This document shows positions 30,595 to 39,627 of a stretch of 64,000 bases of DNA, in pieces; the stretch's first letter is position 1, and each line of letters begins with the position of its first letter. The stretch is from UBA10649 sp963700745 (GTDB lineage Bacteria > Actinomycetota > Actinomycetes > S36-B12). Location of the stretch: assembly GCA_963700745.1 (NCBI GenBank), contig CAVOYT010000002.1:248001-312000 (forward strand), in the 5' to 3' direction. Made by a program: the position numbers and the translations under genes. The notes beneath the pieces were generated by a model that did no database searches, was not told where the DNA came from, and was given only the letters and a program-made list of their open reading frames with translations.

Positions 30595-32158
30595 ATGACC
30601 GAGGATCTGCCCGTCGTGATCACCAGCCCCCGTCGCCGTCGCGCGATTCTCGCGGTGGTGGCCGTCGCGCTGATGATGGTCGTGTCGGCCGTGAGCGGAC
30701 TCAACGTGGCGCTGCCGAGCCTCGCCGTGGAGACGGGCGCGACGCTCAGCCGAGCTGCAGTGGATCGTCGACGCCTACACGGTCGTCTTCGCCGGGCTCC
30801 TGCTGTTCTCCGGTGCGGTCGGCGACCGGTTCGGCCGACGCATCATCCTCATGGTCGGCCTCGTGATCTTCGGTCTGGCGGCAGCCGCTGCGGCGATGAC
30901 GTCGGACCCCACCCTCCTGATCGTGTACCGCGCCCTGATGGGCGTGGGCGCCGCGTTCGTCATGCCCACGACGCTGTCCATCATCACCACCTCGTTCCCG
31001 CCCGAGGAGCGCGGCAAGGCGGTCGGCGTGTGGGTCGGCGTGGCCGGCGGCGGCGCGGTGATCGGCCTCTTCGGCGCTGGCCTGCTCCTGGAGTGGTTCG
31101 CCTGGAACTCCTTCTTCGTGATGAACGTGGTCCTCGCGGTGATTGCCCTCATCGGCACCATCGCCGTCATCCCCTCAAGCCGAGATCCCCACCCGCCCAC
31201 GCTTGATCCGATCAGCGCGCTGCTGTCGCTCGTCGCGGTCTCTGCGCTGGTGTTCGGCATCATCGAGGGCCCGGCGGCGGGCTGGGACGATCCCTGGGTG
31301 GTCGGCGCCCTCATCCTGGGCGCGGCGGCCCTGGTCGCCTTCGTTCTCCTCGAGCTGCGCAAGAAGTCCCCGATGCTCGACCCGCGCCTGTTCCTGCTCC
31401 GTGGCTTCGGAACGGGGTCGCTGTCGATCACCGCGCAGTTCTTCGCGGCCTTCGGCTTCTTCTTCATCGTCATGCAGTACTTGCAGTTCGTGAACGGGTA
31501 CTCCGCTCTGGGCGCCGCAACGTGCATGCTGCCCATGCCGTTCGTGCTCATCCCGACCGCCCGCATGGCCCCGAGACTGGCCGACCGCATCGGCTTCGCC
31601 CGCGTCGGTGCTCTCGGGCTGTCCCTCATCGCGCTCGGCTTCTTCGTCATCTCGCGGCTGGGCACCGACATGGTCTACTGGCAGTTCGCGATCGGATTGG
31701 TCATCTTCGCCCTCGGCATGGGTCTCGCCGGCACTCCGGCGACGACCGCCATCGTCTCCGCGCTGCCGACCAGCAAACAGGGTGTCGCTTCCGCGGTCAA
31801 CGACACGGCCCGTGAGGTCGGCAGCGCCTTCGGGATCGCCGTGCTGGGCAGCGTTCTCAACAGCGGCTACCGGAATGGCATGGCTGACGCGGTCGCCGGA
31901 CTGCCCGAACAGGCTGCGGAGGCAGCCCGGGACTCCATCGCATTCGTCCAGATGGCACCGCTGGACCAGCTCGGTCCTCGCGGGCAGGAACTGGTCACGG
32001 CCGCCAACGAGGCCTTCGCGAGTGGTGTCTCTTCGTCGGTGGTGGTCGCGGGTGCGGTCCTGCTCGCGGTGGCGGTCATCGTGCTCACCTTCGGCCCCCG
32101 GGGGATCGTCAAGGATCGATCAGCGAACCGCGGATCCGAGGAGAGGGTCCGGGCCTAG
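30595..32158 (+). CDS. DHA2-type MFS drug efflux transporter (one frameshift)
   Basis: About 520 residues and roughly 14 membrane helices, the EmrB/QacA (DHA2) pattern. Motif C-like VALPSLAVETGATLSELQWI is restored by deleting one extra C near 30751; then IVDAYTVVFAGLLL, GDRFGRRIILM (motif A) and ALMGVGAAFVMPTTLSII follow. The late helices include NDTAREVGSAFGIAVLGSVL, a hallmark of the family. ATG 30595 follows GAGGAG. Regulated by the adjacent TetR through the palindrome. Its stop shares a CTAG with the convergent methyltransferase stop. Confidence 0.92.
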
Positions 32159-33006
32159 ACCCGTGCAGGTCGCACGACCCGGACCAGGAATGCCGAGCAC
32201 AGGAACAGGCCGCGCCATCCACTCGTGTCGGACTCCAGCGCCAGGGACTCGTCGCGGAACGCCTGCGGTTCCTCGCCCTCCAGCGCAGGCATGGCCGCGT
32301 GGTAGTGGAAGGGGTGCACGGACACCTCGTCGAAACCGAGTGCAGCGAACCAGCCAGGCAGTGCGAGCGGATTGTCGTACGTGGCATCCGAAGCCCCCGC
32401 GCGCAGCGGCGGCATGGACGAGTCCACGCGTCCGTCCACGAACCGACCCGCCCGACTGCGCATCTGCTCGGAGACCGAGCCCAGTAGGTCATCCATGATG
32501 AACTGGCGCGTCAGCCGGTTGAACGTGATGAGGGAGAACAGGCTGTTGCGGTACTCGAGGAACAGCTCTCCGCCCGGGCGGACGAGGGCCGCCATGGCGC
32601 GAACCGCAGCAACAGGATCCTCGACGTGCGGCATGACACCCAGGGCCATGAGTGTGTCGAAGGACCCCGCGCCGGGGAGGGAAAGGAGCGAGCCGGGATC
32701 CTCGATGTCTGCATGGACAACGGTGCCGGGATCTGCGCCGAGGCCGGCGAGAACAGCCCGGGTGACCTCGACGCACTCGGAGTCGCGATCGATCCCAGCG
32801 AACTGCATGCCAGCGTCGAGAACGTGCGCGACGCCGTTGCCTCGTCCGACGCCTATCTCGACCAACGTCGTCGCCGCCTGCGCGCGCGCAGACGCAAGGA
32901 CCAGCTTCCACGCGAAGTGGTTGGCCGGATAGCCGAGGGAGAGATCCGAGAGATGCTCGGTCTCCCACCGCACGAGATCGGAGGCGTTCTGCCGTGACGT
33001 CGTCAT
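32155..33006 (-). CDS. SAM-dependent methyltransferase coupled to sbtA
   Basis: 283 residues, class I methyltransferase: motif I LVEIGVGRGNGVAHVLDAG, an acidic AGIDRDSECVEV, and FDTLMALGVMPHVEDPVAAV with RPGGELFLEYRNS as motifs IV-V. The substrate is not apparent; the long C-terminal region (LPGWFAALGFDEVSVHPFHY) is typical of small-molecule methyltransferases. ATG 33006 overlaps the sbtA stop as ATGA, so translation is coupled with the transporter. The reason for pairing with bicarbonate uptake is unclear. Confidence 0.87.
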   Translation of the reverse strand: MTTSRQNASDLVRWETEHLSDLSLGYPANHFAWKLVLASARAQAATTLVEIGVGRGNGVAHVLDAGMQFAGIDRDSECVEVTRAVLAGLGADPGTVVHADIEDPGSLLSLPGAGSFDTLMALGVMPHVEDPVAAVRAMAALVRPGGELFLEYRNSLFSLITFNRLTRQFIMDDLLGSVSEQMRSRAGRFVDGRVDSSMPPLRAGASDATYDNPLALPGWFAALGFDEVSVHPFHYHAAMPALEGEEPQAFRDESLALESDTSGWRGLFLCSAFLVRVVRPARV

Positions 33007-34079
33007 GGTTGGGTCACCGCCATGGCCAGGGTGACGAGCAGCGGTATGCCGATCACCAGATTGAAGGGGAAGGTCAGGCCAAGACTGCTGGACAGGCATA
33101 GGCCCTGGTCTGCTCGGGGCAGCGCGAGGCCGACGGCGGCTGGCGCGGCGATGTAGGAGGCGCTGGCGCACAGGACGCCCAGGATGGCGGCCCCCCCGGT
33201 CGACATCCCTACGGCCGCCCCCGCAAGGACCCCGGCGGAGCCGGCGACGAGCGGGAACATCGTGGCGAAGCCGATCAGGCCCAGACCCGCCGCGGGGATC
33301 GAGGACAACCTCCCCCCGGCGACCACGCCCAGGTGCAGCAGGAAGAGGGCGAGCGCTCCGCTGAACAACCCGGTGAACAGGGGGGACACCGGTTCATAGC
33401 CCGCGGGGCCCGCCGCGTACCCGATGACCAGGCCGCCAGCCATGAGCAGCACCGTCGGCCCGGTGAGCACCTCGCGCAGCGCGCCCCGCAAGCCGGTGTC
33501 TCGTCCGGGATCCTCCTGGTCGGGCTCAGCGGTCAGCCCCGTGGCGGGCTCGGTGCCCTCATCCGAGGGTCCGCCGGCGCGGACCAGCGCGTGTTTGCGG
33601 GCTGGCGCACGTCGGGCCAGGGCGAGTCCGACGATGATTCCCGGGATCTCCATGATCACGACGAGTGTTGCCACATGCCCTTCGACGGGCAGGCCCACGG
33701 TCTGGATGAGGGCCAGGGCCGCGGTGAAGGTCACCAGCGACGTCGATCCGTAGTGGGCGGCCATGGCTCCGCGGTCGAGCACGCCGAGACGAGTGACGAC
33801 ACCGAGCACGTGGAAGGCTGCCAGGGGGATCAGCAGGCCGAGGGCGATCGCAGCCACAGCCGGGAGCGCGACGTCCTGCACGCCCGACTCGCGCAGCGCG
33901 ACCCCGCCCTTCAGCCCGATGGCCAGGAGCAGGTACATCGAGATGCCCCGATAGACGGGGTCGGGCAGCCGGATGTCGGCGCGCAGGACGGTGATGGCCA
34001 GCACGCCCAGGACGAAAGCGAGGACCGGCACGGAGGTGAGGTTCACCAGGGCGAGATCGAGGCTGTCGGAGAGTTCCAT
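33003..34079 (-). CDS. sbtA: SbtA-like sodium-dependent bicarbonate transporter
   Basis: 358 residues, about ten membrane helices in two blocks separated by a hydrophilic loop (residues ~165-205). The family signature is clear in VLAFVLGVLAITVLRADIRL, GISMYLLLAIGLKGGVALRE, YGSTSLVTFTAALALI and GAAILGVLCASASYIAAPAA. Cyanobacterial SbtA imports HCO3- with Na+ and is controlled by the PII-like SbtB. No sbtB is beside this gene; instead a winged-helix regulator precedes it. It probably feeds carboxylases rather than carbon fixation, as no Rubisco gene is in view. Confidence 0.85.
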   Translation of the reverse strand: MELSDSLDLALVNLTSVPVLAFVLGVLAITVLRADIRLPDPVYRGISMYLLLAIGLKGGVALRESGVQDVALPAVAAIALGLLIPLAAFHVLGVVTRLGVLDRGAMAAHYGSTSLVTFTAALALIQTVGLPVEGHVATLVVIMEIPGIIVGLALARRAPARKHALVRAGGPSDEGTEPATGLTAEPDQEDPGRDTGLRGALREVLTGPTVLLMAGGLVIGYAAGPAGYEPVSPLFTGLFSGALALFLLHLGVVAGGRLSSIPAAGLGLIGFATMFPLVAGSAGVLAGAAVGMSTGGAAILGVLCASASYIAAPAAVGLALPRADQGLCLSSSLGLTFPFNLVIGIPLLVTLAMAVTQP

Positions 34080-34099
34080 GAGGCTGCTCCAGGGTCGGG

Positions 34100-34160
34100 G
34101 TGGGCCCTATACTGGAGGTAAATTTCCGGTATTGCAAATCGTATATAGGCGGCACGCATG
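34100..34160 (-). promoter_or_regulatory. Probable sbtA promoter/operator region
   Basis: The only AT-rich stretch nearby lies between the regulator stop and the sbtA start. On the minus strand it reads TTGCAA, then GGAAATTTACC, then CAGTATAGGG, offering a -35-like TTGCAA about 17 bp from CAGTAT. GGTAAATTTCC is near-palindromic and could bind the neighbouring regulator. Both assignments are tentative. Confidence 0.35.
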
Positions 34161-34170
34161 GAGGCGGGGA

Positions 34171-34458
34171 TCAGTCCTCTTCGAACAGGTCGAGCAGTTC
34201 CCCGACGCGGTGGCCCGATTCGGCGGTGTGCCGGAACGGCTGCCGTCGATTGACCCGGTAGGTGTTGCGCCGTCCGACTCGCTGCTTGGTGACGTATCCG
34301 GACTGCTCGAGATCGGCGATGATGCTCTGGACCGATCGCTCGGTGATCCCCGCCTCCTGGGCCAGGTCTCGGAGTCGAGCGTCCGGCGTGCGGTCCAGCA
34401 TCAGCAGGATGCGCCCATGGTTCGTCAGCAGAGTCCACGATCGACCGTCCGATGACAC
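34171..34458 (-). CDS. Small winged-helix transcriptional regulator
   Basis: 95 residues. A compact MarR/ArsR-like winged helix: WTLLTNHGRILLMLDRTPDA, LRDLAQEAGITERSVQSIIA (recognition region), DLEQSGYVTKQRVGRRNTYR (wing). There is no ligand domain and only a short acidic tail (ELLDLFEED). It is the first gene before sbtA on the same strand, 91 bp upstream, so it likely senses a metabolite and controls the sbtA-methyltransferase unit. Its start is 4 bases from the stop of the DNA-glycosylase-like gene, so it may be the second gene of that transcript. Confidence 0.82.
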   Translation of the reverse strand: MSSDGRSWTLLTNHGRILLMLDRTPDARLRDLAQEAGITERSVQSIIADLEQSGYVTKQRVGRRNTYRVNRRQPFRHTAESGHRVGELLDLFEED

Positions 34459-34462
34459 GTCC

Positions 34463-35323
34463 CTATCCTGCCTCAGAGCGGAGTGTTGCGAGGACCTCCG
34501 AGAGGCGGGCGCGGAGCGGGTCGGTGGCTCCGATCAGTTCCTGTTGAGCGGAGGCATACTCGCGCCTGCCTTCAGGCGTCTCCACCGGAATCGGCGCAAG
34601 TCCGTACCCGGACACGTCGTAGGGCGAAGCCTGCATGTCGAGCTGTCGGGCCCGCGCGGCGTTCTCGAAGCAGTCCATGACGAGGTCGGAACTGACGAGG
34701 GGTGAGAACCAGCTGGCCATCTTGTAGAGGTCCATCGCTGCGTGCAGGCACCCTGGCTGCTCGACTTCCGGCTGAGTCGCCCGAGTCGGCTCCAGGGCGT
34801 TGAGGGGGATGGCCTCGGGCGTGAAGAAGCGGAAGGCATCGACGTGGGTGCATCGCAGTCCGACCGCCTCCACCGTGGCGGACACCTCGGCCGGGCTGAT
34901 GCGCAGCGGGAGGTATGCGTGCCGCACCTGCTCCTGGGTGAGGCCATAGACCATCGCCCATTCATGAAGACCGAAGCAGCCCGTGACGGGCGTCCGCGAA
35001 GTTGTGCCCTTCAGGATGCGAATCGCCACCTCAAGCCGTGGCAGCTTGCTCGTCAGGCGGGCCAGGTCCGCGGTGACGCCCTGATCGACGCGGGTGTAGC
35101 CCGGTGTGGAGAGGTACCAGTCCGCGGCGGTGCCTTCGAGGACCACTCCGAATCCTGGGTGCCACGTGCTGAGCTTGGCGGGGGAGAAGGGGTAGTAGTC
35201 GAAGAGGAAGTCGTCGATGGCATGCTTCCGGCCCTCGGCTCGGCGCGAAAGACGGGCGTCCACCCAGGGGCGGACCCGCTCGGCGTGCCGGGCGGCCCGG
35301 AGTTTCCATTCGTCCTCACGCAC
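34463..35323 (-). CDS. Actinobacterial 3-methyladenine DNA glycosylase-like protein
   Basis: 286 residues, start GTG 35323. It belongs to a conserved actinobacterial family usually labelled 3-methyladenine DNA glycosylase: HAERVRPWVDARLSRRAEGR, DDFLFDYYPFSPAKLSTWHP, GCFGLHEWAMVYGLTQEQV, CTHVDAFRFFTPEAIPLNAL, QPGCLHAAMDLYKMASWF and LDMQASPYDVSGYGLAPI. I know of no direct proof of that activity, and no helix-hairpin-helix is visible, so the label is tentative. Divergent from the membrane-protein gene. Confidence 0.75.
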   Translation of the reverse strand: MREDEWKLRAARHAERVRPWVDARLSRRAEGRKHAIDDFLFDYYPFSPAKLSTWHPGFGVVLEGTAADWYLSTPGYTRVDQGVTADLARLTSKLPRLEVAIRILKGTTSRTPVTGCFGLHEWAMVYGLTQEQVRHAYLPLRISPAEVSATVEAVGLRCTHVDAFRFFTPEAIPLNALEPTRATQPEVEQPGCLHAAMDLYKMASWFSPLVSSDLVMDCFENAARARQLDMQASPYDVSGYGLAPIPVETPEGRREYASAQQELIGATDPLRARLSEVLATLRSEAG

Positions 35324-35396
35324 ACGACGACAGTAGTTGAGAGACTCTGCCCCTGCGGGCACGTCGCTCGGGCCGAGACCATGTGAGGCAATTGTC

Positions 35397-36110
35397 GTGG
35401 ACAGCACGCTCCAGGAGACCCTGCGCGAAATGCTGCGATCAGGTACAGAGTCGAACCCTGCCCTGAACATGCTCATGGACGACTACACGACGTACCACGT
35501 CGTTCTCGTGATTATCGGCACGTTGTTCCTGCTGGGCCTCATCCTGCTGGCCGTCCTTTTCTGGACACGCTTCAGGGGAGCACCGAAGGCAGACACGGGC
35601 AAGTGGACTTTCGAGAAGAAGACGTACTTCTTCTTCGGCGTGCTGAGCGTCCTGGTCGGCCTGTTCCTGGCATTGGTCGTTGCAGCCAACGTCAGCACCG
35701 TGGTGAACCCTCGGCCAGGATTCGCGGGATCGATCAGCATGCTCGGGACGCCGAAGGCTGGCACGCAGACGGATGACCTCTACCGGTCCGTCAATGCGTG
35801 GCTGCAATCGGGAAGCCCGGACACCCCGTCTGTCGTCCAGAGCAGGATCGACGATCGCCTTGCCTGGCAGCGGCCCAAGGCAATCGTCACCAGCGTCTTG
35901 CTCCTGGTGTTCCTCGCCCTCAGCGCTCTCATCTGGCGCACACTGATCAGGAAGTCCCGCGACCATGCTGCGAGGTGGAGGCTCAAGGAGGCAGCCTTGC
36001 TCCTGCTTGGCGTGGCCACGGTTCTCGCCTGCCTGCTGCTCATGCTGATGGTCATGGGAAACACGCAAGGATCTATTGCGCCGATCTCATTGACCCTGTT
36101 CTTCGGTTGA
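35397..36110 (+). CDS. Four-helix membrane protein of unknown function
   Basis: 237 residues from GTG 35397. Hydrophobic segments at about residues 31-57 (VVLVIIGTLFLLGLILLAVL), 76-100, 166-187 and 204-228. The long loop between helices 2 and 3 (residues ~100-165) is polar and contains DDLYRSVNAWLQSGSPDTPS, probably extracellular. No family is recognised. The 3' end overlaps the stop region of the convergent reductase by 24 bp. Confidence 0.75.
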   Translation: MDSTLQETLREMLRSGTESNPALNMLMDDYTTYHVVLVIIGTLFLLGLILLAVLFWTRFRGAPKADTGKWTFEKKTYFFFGVLSVLVGLFLALVVAANVSTVVNPRPGFAGSISMLGTPKAGTQTDDLYRSVNAWLQSGSPDTPSVVQSRIDDRLAWQRPKAIVTSVLLLVFLALSALIWRTLIRKSRDHAARWRLKEAALLLLGVATVLACLLLMLMVMGNTQGSIAPISLTLFFG

Positions 36111-37238
36111 GCGGGTGTGACGACGCAGTCCGAGGTCGGCGCAGCCGCCAACGAGTGCCTCGACGCCGAAGGCATCGGCGGGGCCCAGGGCGCCCGCCGA
36201 GGTGGTCCGCCCGGTGAGGAGCATCGCGGCAGCCCATGCGAGCAGCTCGGCGGTCAGGTCGTACGGGCTCGGTCCCTCCACGCGTACCTGACTGAGCTCT
36301 CGACCCACGCCGTCCATGACGCGGGCGACGGCGACCGTCGTCGCGCCGGCCCGCTGCGTCGCGTCGGGTCCCTCGCCGGTCGTCGTGCCGACCGCCTTGG
36401 CGATCCCCGCGCCCATCAGGGCGCCGAGCCCGGGGATCCGGGACCCGAGGGAGAGGACGGAGCCTGCGGCATGCGCGGCCCGTGTCATGCGGCCCGCCCA
36501 GCCGAGGTACACGTCCACGTCGCGAACTCCGGGGTCGAGTCGTGACAGCGTGAACGGCTCGCTGCCCCCTACGGTCATCGCATCACGACGGTGGCCGTCC
36601 ACGTCGAACGTCGCCACGCGACCACGACCCTCGACGACGACCCCGTTTCGCAGGGCGAGCGGCAGTGCCGTGACCATGGTTGCCGACGTGGCCAGCGTGC
36701 CACTGCTCATGCTCATGGATCCGCGTACGAAGTAGCCGACCTCGACGGCGACGGGCACGCGACCCGACTGCCGAGCCTCGCCGATGGCCAGTGCGGCTGC
36801 GAGGTTGCCGGGCACGTAGTCGTACCCGAAGGCCGTCAGCAGCCGTGCTCCCGTGGACGTGGCCCGGGGGCCGTCATCCTCGAACACGCTGCGGATGAAT
36901 CCTGATTCGCCGGTCGAATCGACGTATGCACACCCTTGGTCGATCGCGGCCTCGACCGCCGGTCGACCCAGACGGGTGAAGGGCCCGACGGTGGAGACCA
37001 GGACGTCGTCCGGGCTGGTCACCAGGGCGCGCACGCTGGCCGGATCGGTCACGTCCGCCTGCTGCCAGGTGGGCGGGGCGTCCATGGGGCCGAGCCCGGC
37101 CACCTCGCCGGTCAGGTCGACGAGCGCCTCCGCTGAGCGTCCGGCCAGCACCGGCGCGAGTCCGGCGCGGGTCATCACCTCGGCCGTGAGGCGACCGGTG
37201 TAGCCCGTGGCGCCGAAGAGGATTACCCGTCCAGTCAT
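36087..37238 (-). CDS. Saccharopine dehydrogenase-like reductase
   Basis: 383 residues, start ATG 37238. The Rossmann start VILFGATGYTGRLTAEVMTR, the catalytic-fold segments VLVSTVGPFTRLGRPAVEAA and CAYVDSTGESGFIRSVFED, and FGYDYVPGNLAAALAIGEAR place it with the saccharopine-dehydrogenase-like proteins that include trans-acting enoyl reductases. It is not expected to make lysine. A lipid-reducing role is plausible but unproven. Divergent from the aminotransferase across 34 bp, which leaves almost no room for two promoters. Confidence 0.85.
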   Translation of the reverse strand: MTGRVILFGATGYTGRLTAEVMTRAGLAPVLAGRSAEALVDLTGEVAGLGPMDAPPTWQQADVTDPASVRALVTSPDDVLVSTVGPFTRLGRPAVEAAIDQGCAYVDSTGESGFIRSVFEDDGPRATSTGARLLTAFGYDYVPGNLAAALAIGEARQSGRVPVAVEVGYFVRGSMSMSSGTLATSATMVTALPLALRNGVVVEGRGRVATFDVDGHRRDAMTVGGSEPFTLSRLDPGVRDVDVYLGWAGRMTRAAHAAGSVLSLGSRIPGLGALMGAGIAKAVGTTTGEGPDATQRAGATTVAVARVMDGVGRELSQVRVEGPSPYDLTAELLAWAAAMLLTGRTTSAGALGPADAFGVEALVGGCADLGLRRHTRSTEEQGQ

Positions 37239-37272
37239 GGCTCTGACGCTACCGCGCCCCTAGAGTGCGGCC

Positions 37273-38658
37273 ATGTCGTCAGGTCGCTCCTCCTTCTGGC
37301 ACCCGTTCGCGAACATGGCTGATGTCGCCGGGCACGACTTCGTCATCGCCTCGGGGCACGGGTCATATGTCACCGGCGAGGACGGTCGTGACTATCTCGA
37401 TGCCACAGCGGGCCTGTGGTTCTGCAACGTCGGGCACGGCCGCACGGAGATCGGCGATGCCGTCGCCCGGCAGATGTCGAGCATCGCCGCGTACTCGAAC
37501 TTCGGGGACATGGCCACCCGCCCGACGATGGAGCTCGCGGACCGCCTGTCGGCCATGGCGCCCATGGCCGACGCGAAGGTGTTCTTCACCAGCGGGGGAA
37601 GCGATGCCGTCGACACGGCCGTGAAGCTCGTGCGCCGATACTGGAACCTGGTCGGGCAGCCGAACCGTACGGTGGTGATCACGCGCGACCGGGCGTATCA
37701 CGGTATGCACATGGCCGGCACGTCGCTGGCCGGCATCGTCGCCAATCGCGACGGGTACGGCCCGCTGGACGGCGCAGTCGCGCGCGTCGCGTGGGACGAA
37801 CCGCAGGCGCTGGCGGAGCGCATCGACGAGCTTGGGCGCGAGAACGTGGCCGCCTTCTTCTGCGAGCCGGTCATCGGGGCGGGCGGCGTGTACCCGCCGC
37901 CGCCCGGCTACCTGTCGGCCGTACGCGAGATCTGTCGGGACCGCGAGGTCCTGTTCGTCGCGGACGAGGTGATCACCGGCTACGGACGCACGGGGCGCAT
38001 GTTCGCCTCCGAGGAGCTCGAGCCCGACCTCGTGCTGACCGCGAAGGGCCTGACCTCCGGCTACCTCCCGATGGGCGCAGTCCTGGTCGGGGCGCCGGTG
38101 GCCGGGCCGTTCTGGGAATCGCCGGGATCACTCTGGCGTCACGGGTACACCTACTCAGGACACGCCAGCGCTGCGGCGGCGGCGATGACGAACCTCGACA
38201 TCATCGAGGACGAGGGCCTGGTCGAGAGGGTGGCCGGGCTGCAGATCGCACTGACTGCTGCCCTGGTGCCGCTGCGCAGCCATTCGTGGGTCTCTGACGT
38301 GCGGTCGGGCGTCGGGCTGCTCGGCGCCGTGACGATCGATCCGCAGGTGCTGAGCGGCGACGCAACCGTCATGCCGCGCCTCATCGCTGCCTTGCGCGAC
38401 CGCGGCGTGCTGACCCGCGGGCTCGCAGACGGTTCCGTGCAGATCTCGCCGCCCTTCGTCATCACGCGTGACGAGCTCAACACGCTCGCGGCGGCGATCG
38501 ACGAATCGCTGATCGACCTCGGATCAACCCGAGCAGCGTCGCCTGCCGGTGCGGCCGGACGTGATCTCGTCCCGGACGTGACATCGGACGAGGCCGGCGG
38601 CTTCGGCAGCCTCGATGAGCGGCTGCTCGCCGACGTGCCGCCCCACCACGGCTCCTGA
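37273..38658 (+). CDS. Class III aminotransferase
   Basis: 461 residues, PLP fold type I omega-aminotransferase. It opens SFWHPFANMADVAGHDFVIA; GGSDAVDTAVKLVRRYW and RAYHGMHMAGTSLAG bind the cofactor phosphate; VADEVITGYGRTGRMF holds the cofactor Asp; LTAKGLTSGYLPMGAVLV provides the Schiff-base Lys. The C-terminal 40 residues (SPAGAAGRDLVPDVTSDEAG...) are Pro/Asp-rich and extend beyond the usual family end. Beta-alanine:pyruvate and aromatic-amine aminotransferases look alike, so the substrate is open. Confidence 0.92.
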   Translation: MSSGRSSFWHPFANMADVAGHDFVIASGHGSYVTGEDGRDYLDATAGLWFCNVGHGRTEIGDAVARQMSSIAAYSNFGDMATRPTMELADRLSAMAPMADAKVFFTSGGSDAVDTAVKLVRRYWNLVGQPNRTVVITRDRAYHGMHMAGTSLAGIVANRDGYGPLDGAVARVAWDEPQALAERIDELGRENVAAFFCEPVIGAGGVYPPPPGYLSAVREICRDREVLFVADEVITGYGRTGRMFASEELEPDLVLTAKGLTSGYLPMGAVLVGAPVAGPFWESPGSLWRHGYTYSGHASAAAAAMTNLDIIEDEGLVERVAGLQIALTAALVPLRSHSWVSDVRSGVGLLGAVTIDPQVLSGDATVMPRLIAALRDRGVLTRGLADGSVQISPPFVITRDELNTLAAAIDESLIDLGSTRAASPAGAAGRDLVPDVTSDEAGGFGSLDERLLADVPPHHGS

Positions 38659-38680
38659 ACCGGTCGGACGAACGGGCCGC

Positions 38681-39065
38681 CTACTCGCGACCCTGCTGTG
38701 CCTTCAGGAGGTCCCGGATCTCGGCCAGGAGCAGTTCGTCGGCGGGAGTCGCATCGGCCTCGTCCTTCTTGCTCAACCGGTCCTTCATCTTGTTCATGGG
38801 CACGACGAAGATGAAGTAGATCACCGCCAGTGTGATGACGAAGACGATCACCGCATTGATCATCATCGTGAAGTCGATGACCTGACCGTTGATCTCGACG
38901 GTTCCCGCAGAAACGCCACCGCCGAGGAAGATCCCGACCACGGGCAGGATGAGCGCCTCCGAGAACGCGGCTGATGAGTGCTGCGAAGGCGGCACCGACA
39001 ACGACTGCGACCGCGAGGTCGATGACGTTCCCTCGCATGATGAAGTCCCTGAAACCCTTGAGCAT
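38681..39065 (-). CDS. mscL: Large-conductance mechanosensitive channel MscL (one frameshift)
   Basis: About 127 residues after removing one extra base near 38969. Classic MscL: MLKGFRDFIMRGNVIDLAVA, first pore helix AVVVGAAFAALISAFSEALI, a short periplasmic loop, second helix INAVIVFVITLAVIYFIFVV, and the charged C-terminal helix ADELLLAEIRDLLKAQQGRE. ATG 39065 follows AGGAGA. Protects against hypo-osmotic shock. The same neighbourhood (mscL near the fmdB-like, 5-FCL and galU genes) occurs in mycobacteria. Confidence 0.95.
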
Positions 39066-39130
39066 GTCTTCTCCTGTGTGGATGCGCGGGCCGGCACCGC
39101 GCCAACCACGGCGGAGAATCTACGGGATCG

Positions 39131-39577
39131 TCAGCGACCGCGCAGGACCACGCTGACTCCGTCGCCTGCTGAGGCCGCGCTGAGGGGCAGGGCGTCGCGC
39201 TCGGGGACGGCCATGAGGACGATGGCCGATGCGGACCCGGCGAAGGATGAGCTGGTCGGCAGGTCGAACACCCGTGCCTCCCGGGCGATGACGGCCGCCG
39301 TCGGCGGTTCGGCATCGGAGAAGCCCAGGATGTCGACGATGTCGCCAATGGACAGCACGGAGGCGACGGCACTGTTGGCGAGCACCACGGGAACGACGAC
39401 CTCGCCCGGGTTCAGGTCGTTGCCTGGTCGAAGGGGGAGTTCCGCGGCGGCCGGAACGGGGGCTCCGCGCAGGGTGGTCAGGGCCAGGAGTGCCCCGACA
39501 CCGGCCAGGGCCGCAGCGATGGGACGTCGTCGTCGGCGCAGGAGTCGCCGGGCGGCAGGTCGCGGGTCCTGGAGCAT
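39131..39577 (-). CDS. SAF-domain membrane protein
   Basis: 148 residues. An Arg-rich N-terminus (RRLLRRRRRPIAAALAGVGA) leads into one membrane helix, then an extracellular SAF/CpaB-like domain (PLRPGNDLNPGEVVVPVVLA, then LSIGDIVDILGFSD). CpaB/RcpC proteins assist Flp pilus assembly, and two Flp-pilin-like genes occur in this window, but this protein is short and also matches the plain SAF proteins found at this place in mycobacterial genomes. Start ATG 39577. Confidence 0.8.
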   Translation of the reverse strand: MLQDPRPAARRLLRRRRRPIAAALAGVGALLALTTLRGAPVPAAAELPLRPGNDLNPGEVVVPVVLANSAVASVLSIGDIVDILGFSDAEPPTAAVIAREARVFDLPTSSSFAGSASAIVLMAVPERDALPLSAASAGDGVSVVLRGR

Positions 39578-39627
39578 GCCCCGACGCTAGGCGAGCAAGG
39601 ATCTGCGGTCGAACCGCTGTCCACAGG

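Noticed and set aside
39131..39577. SAF protein as proof of a local Tad/Flp pilus locus
   Set aside because: It is shorter than CpaB/RcpC, and no cpaF, tadB/C or prepilin peptidase is nearby; the position matches a conserved mycobacterial SAF gene instead.
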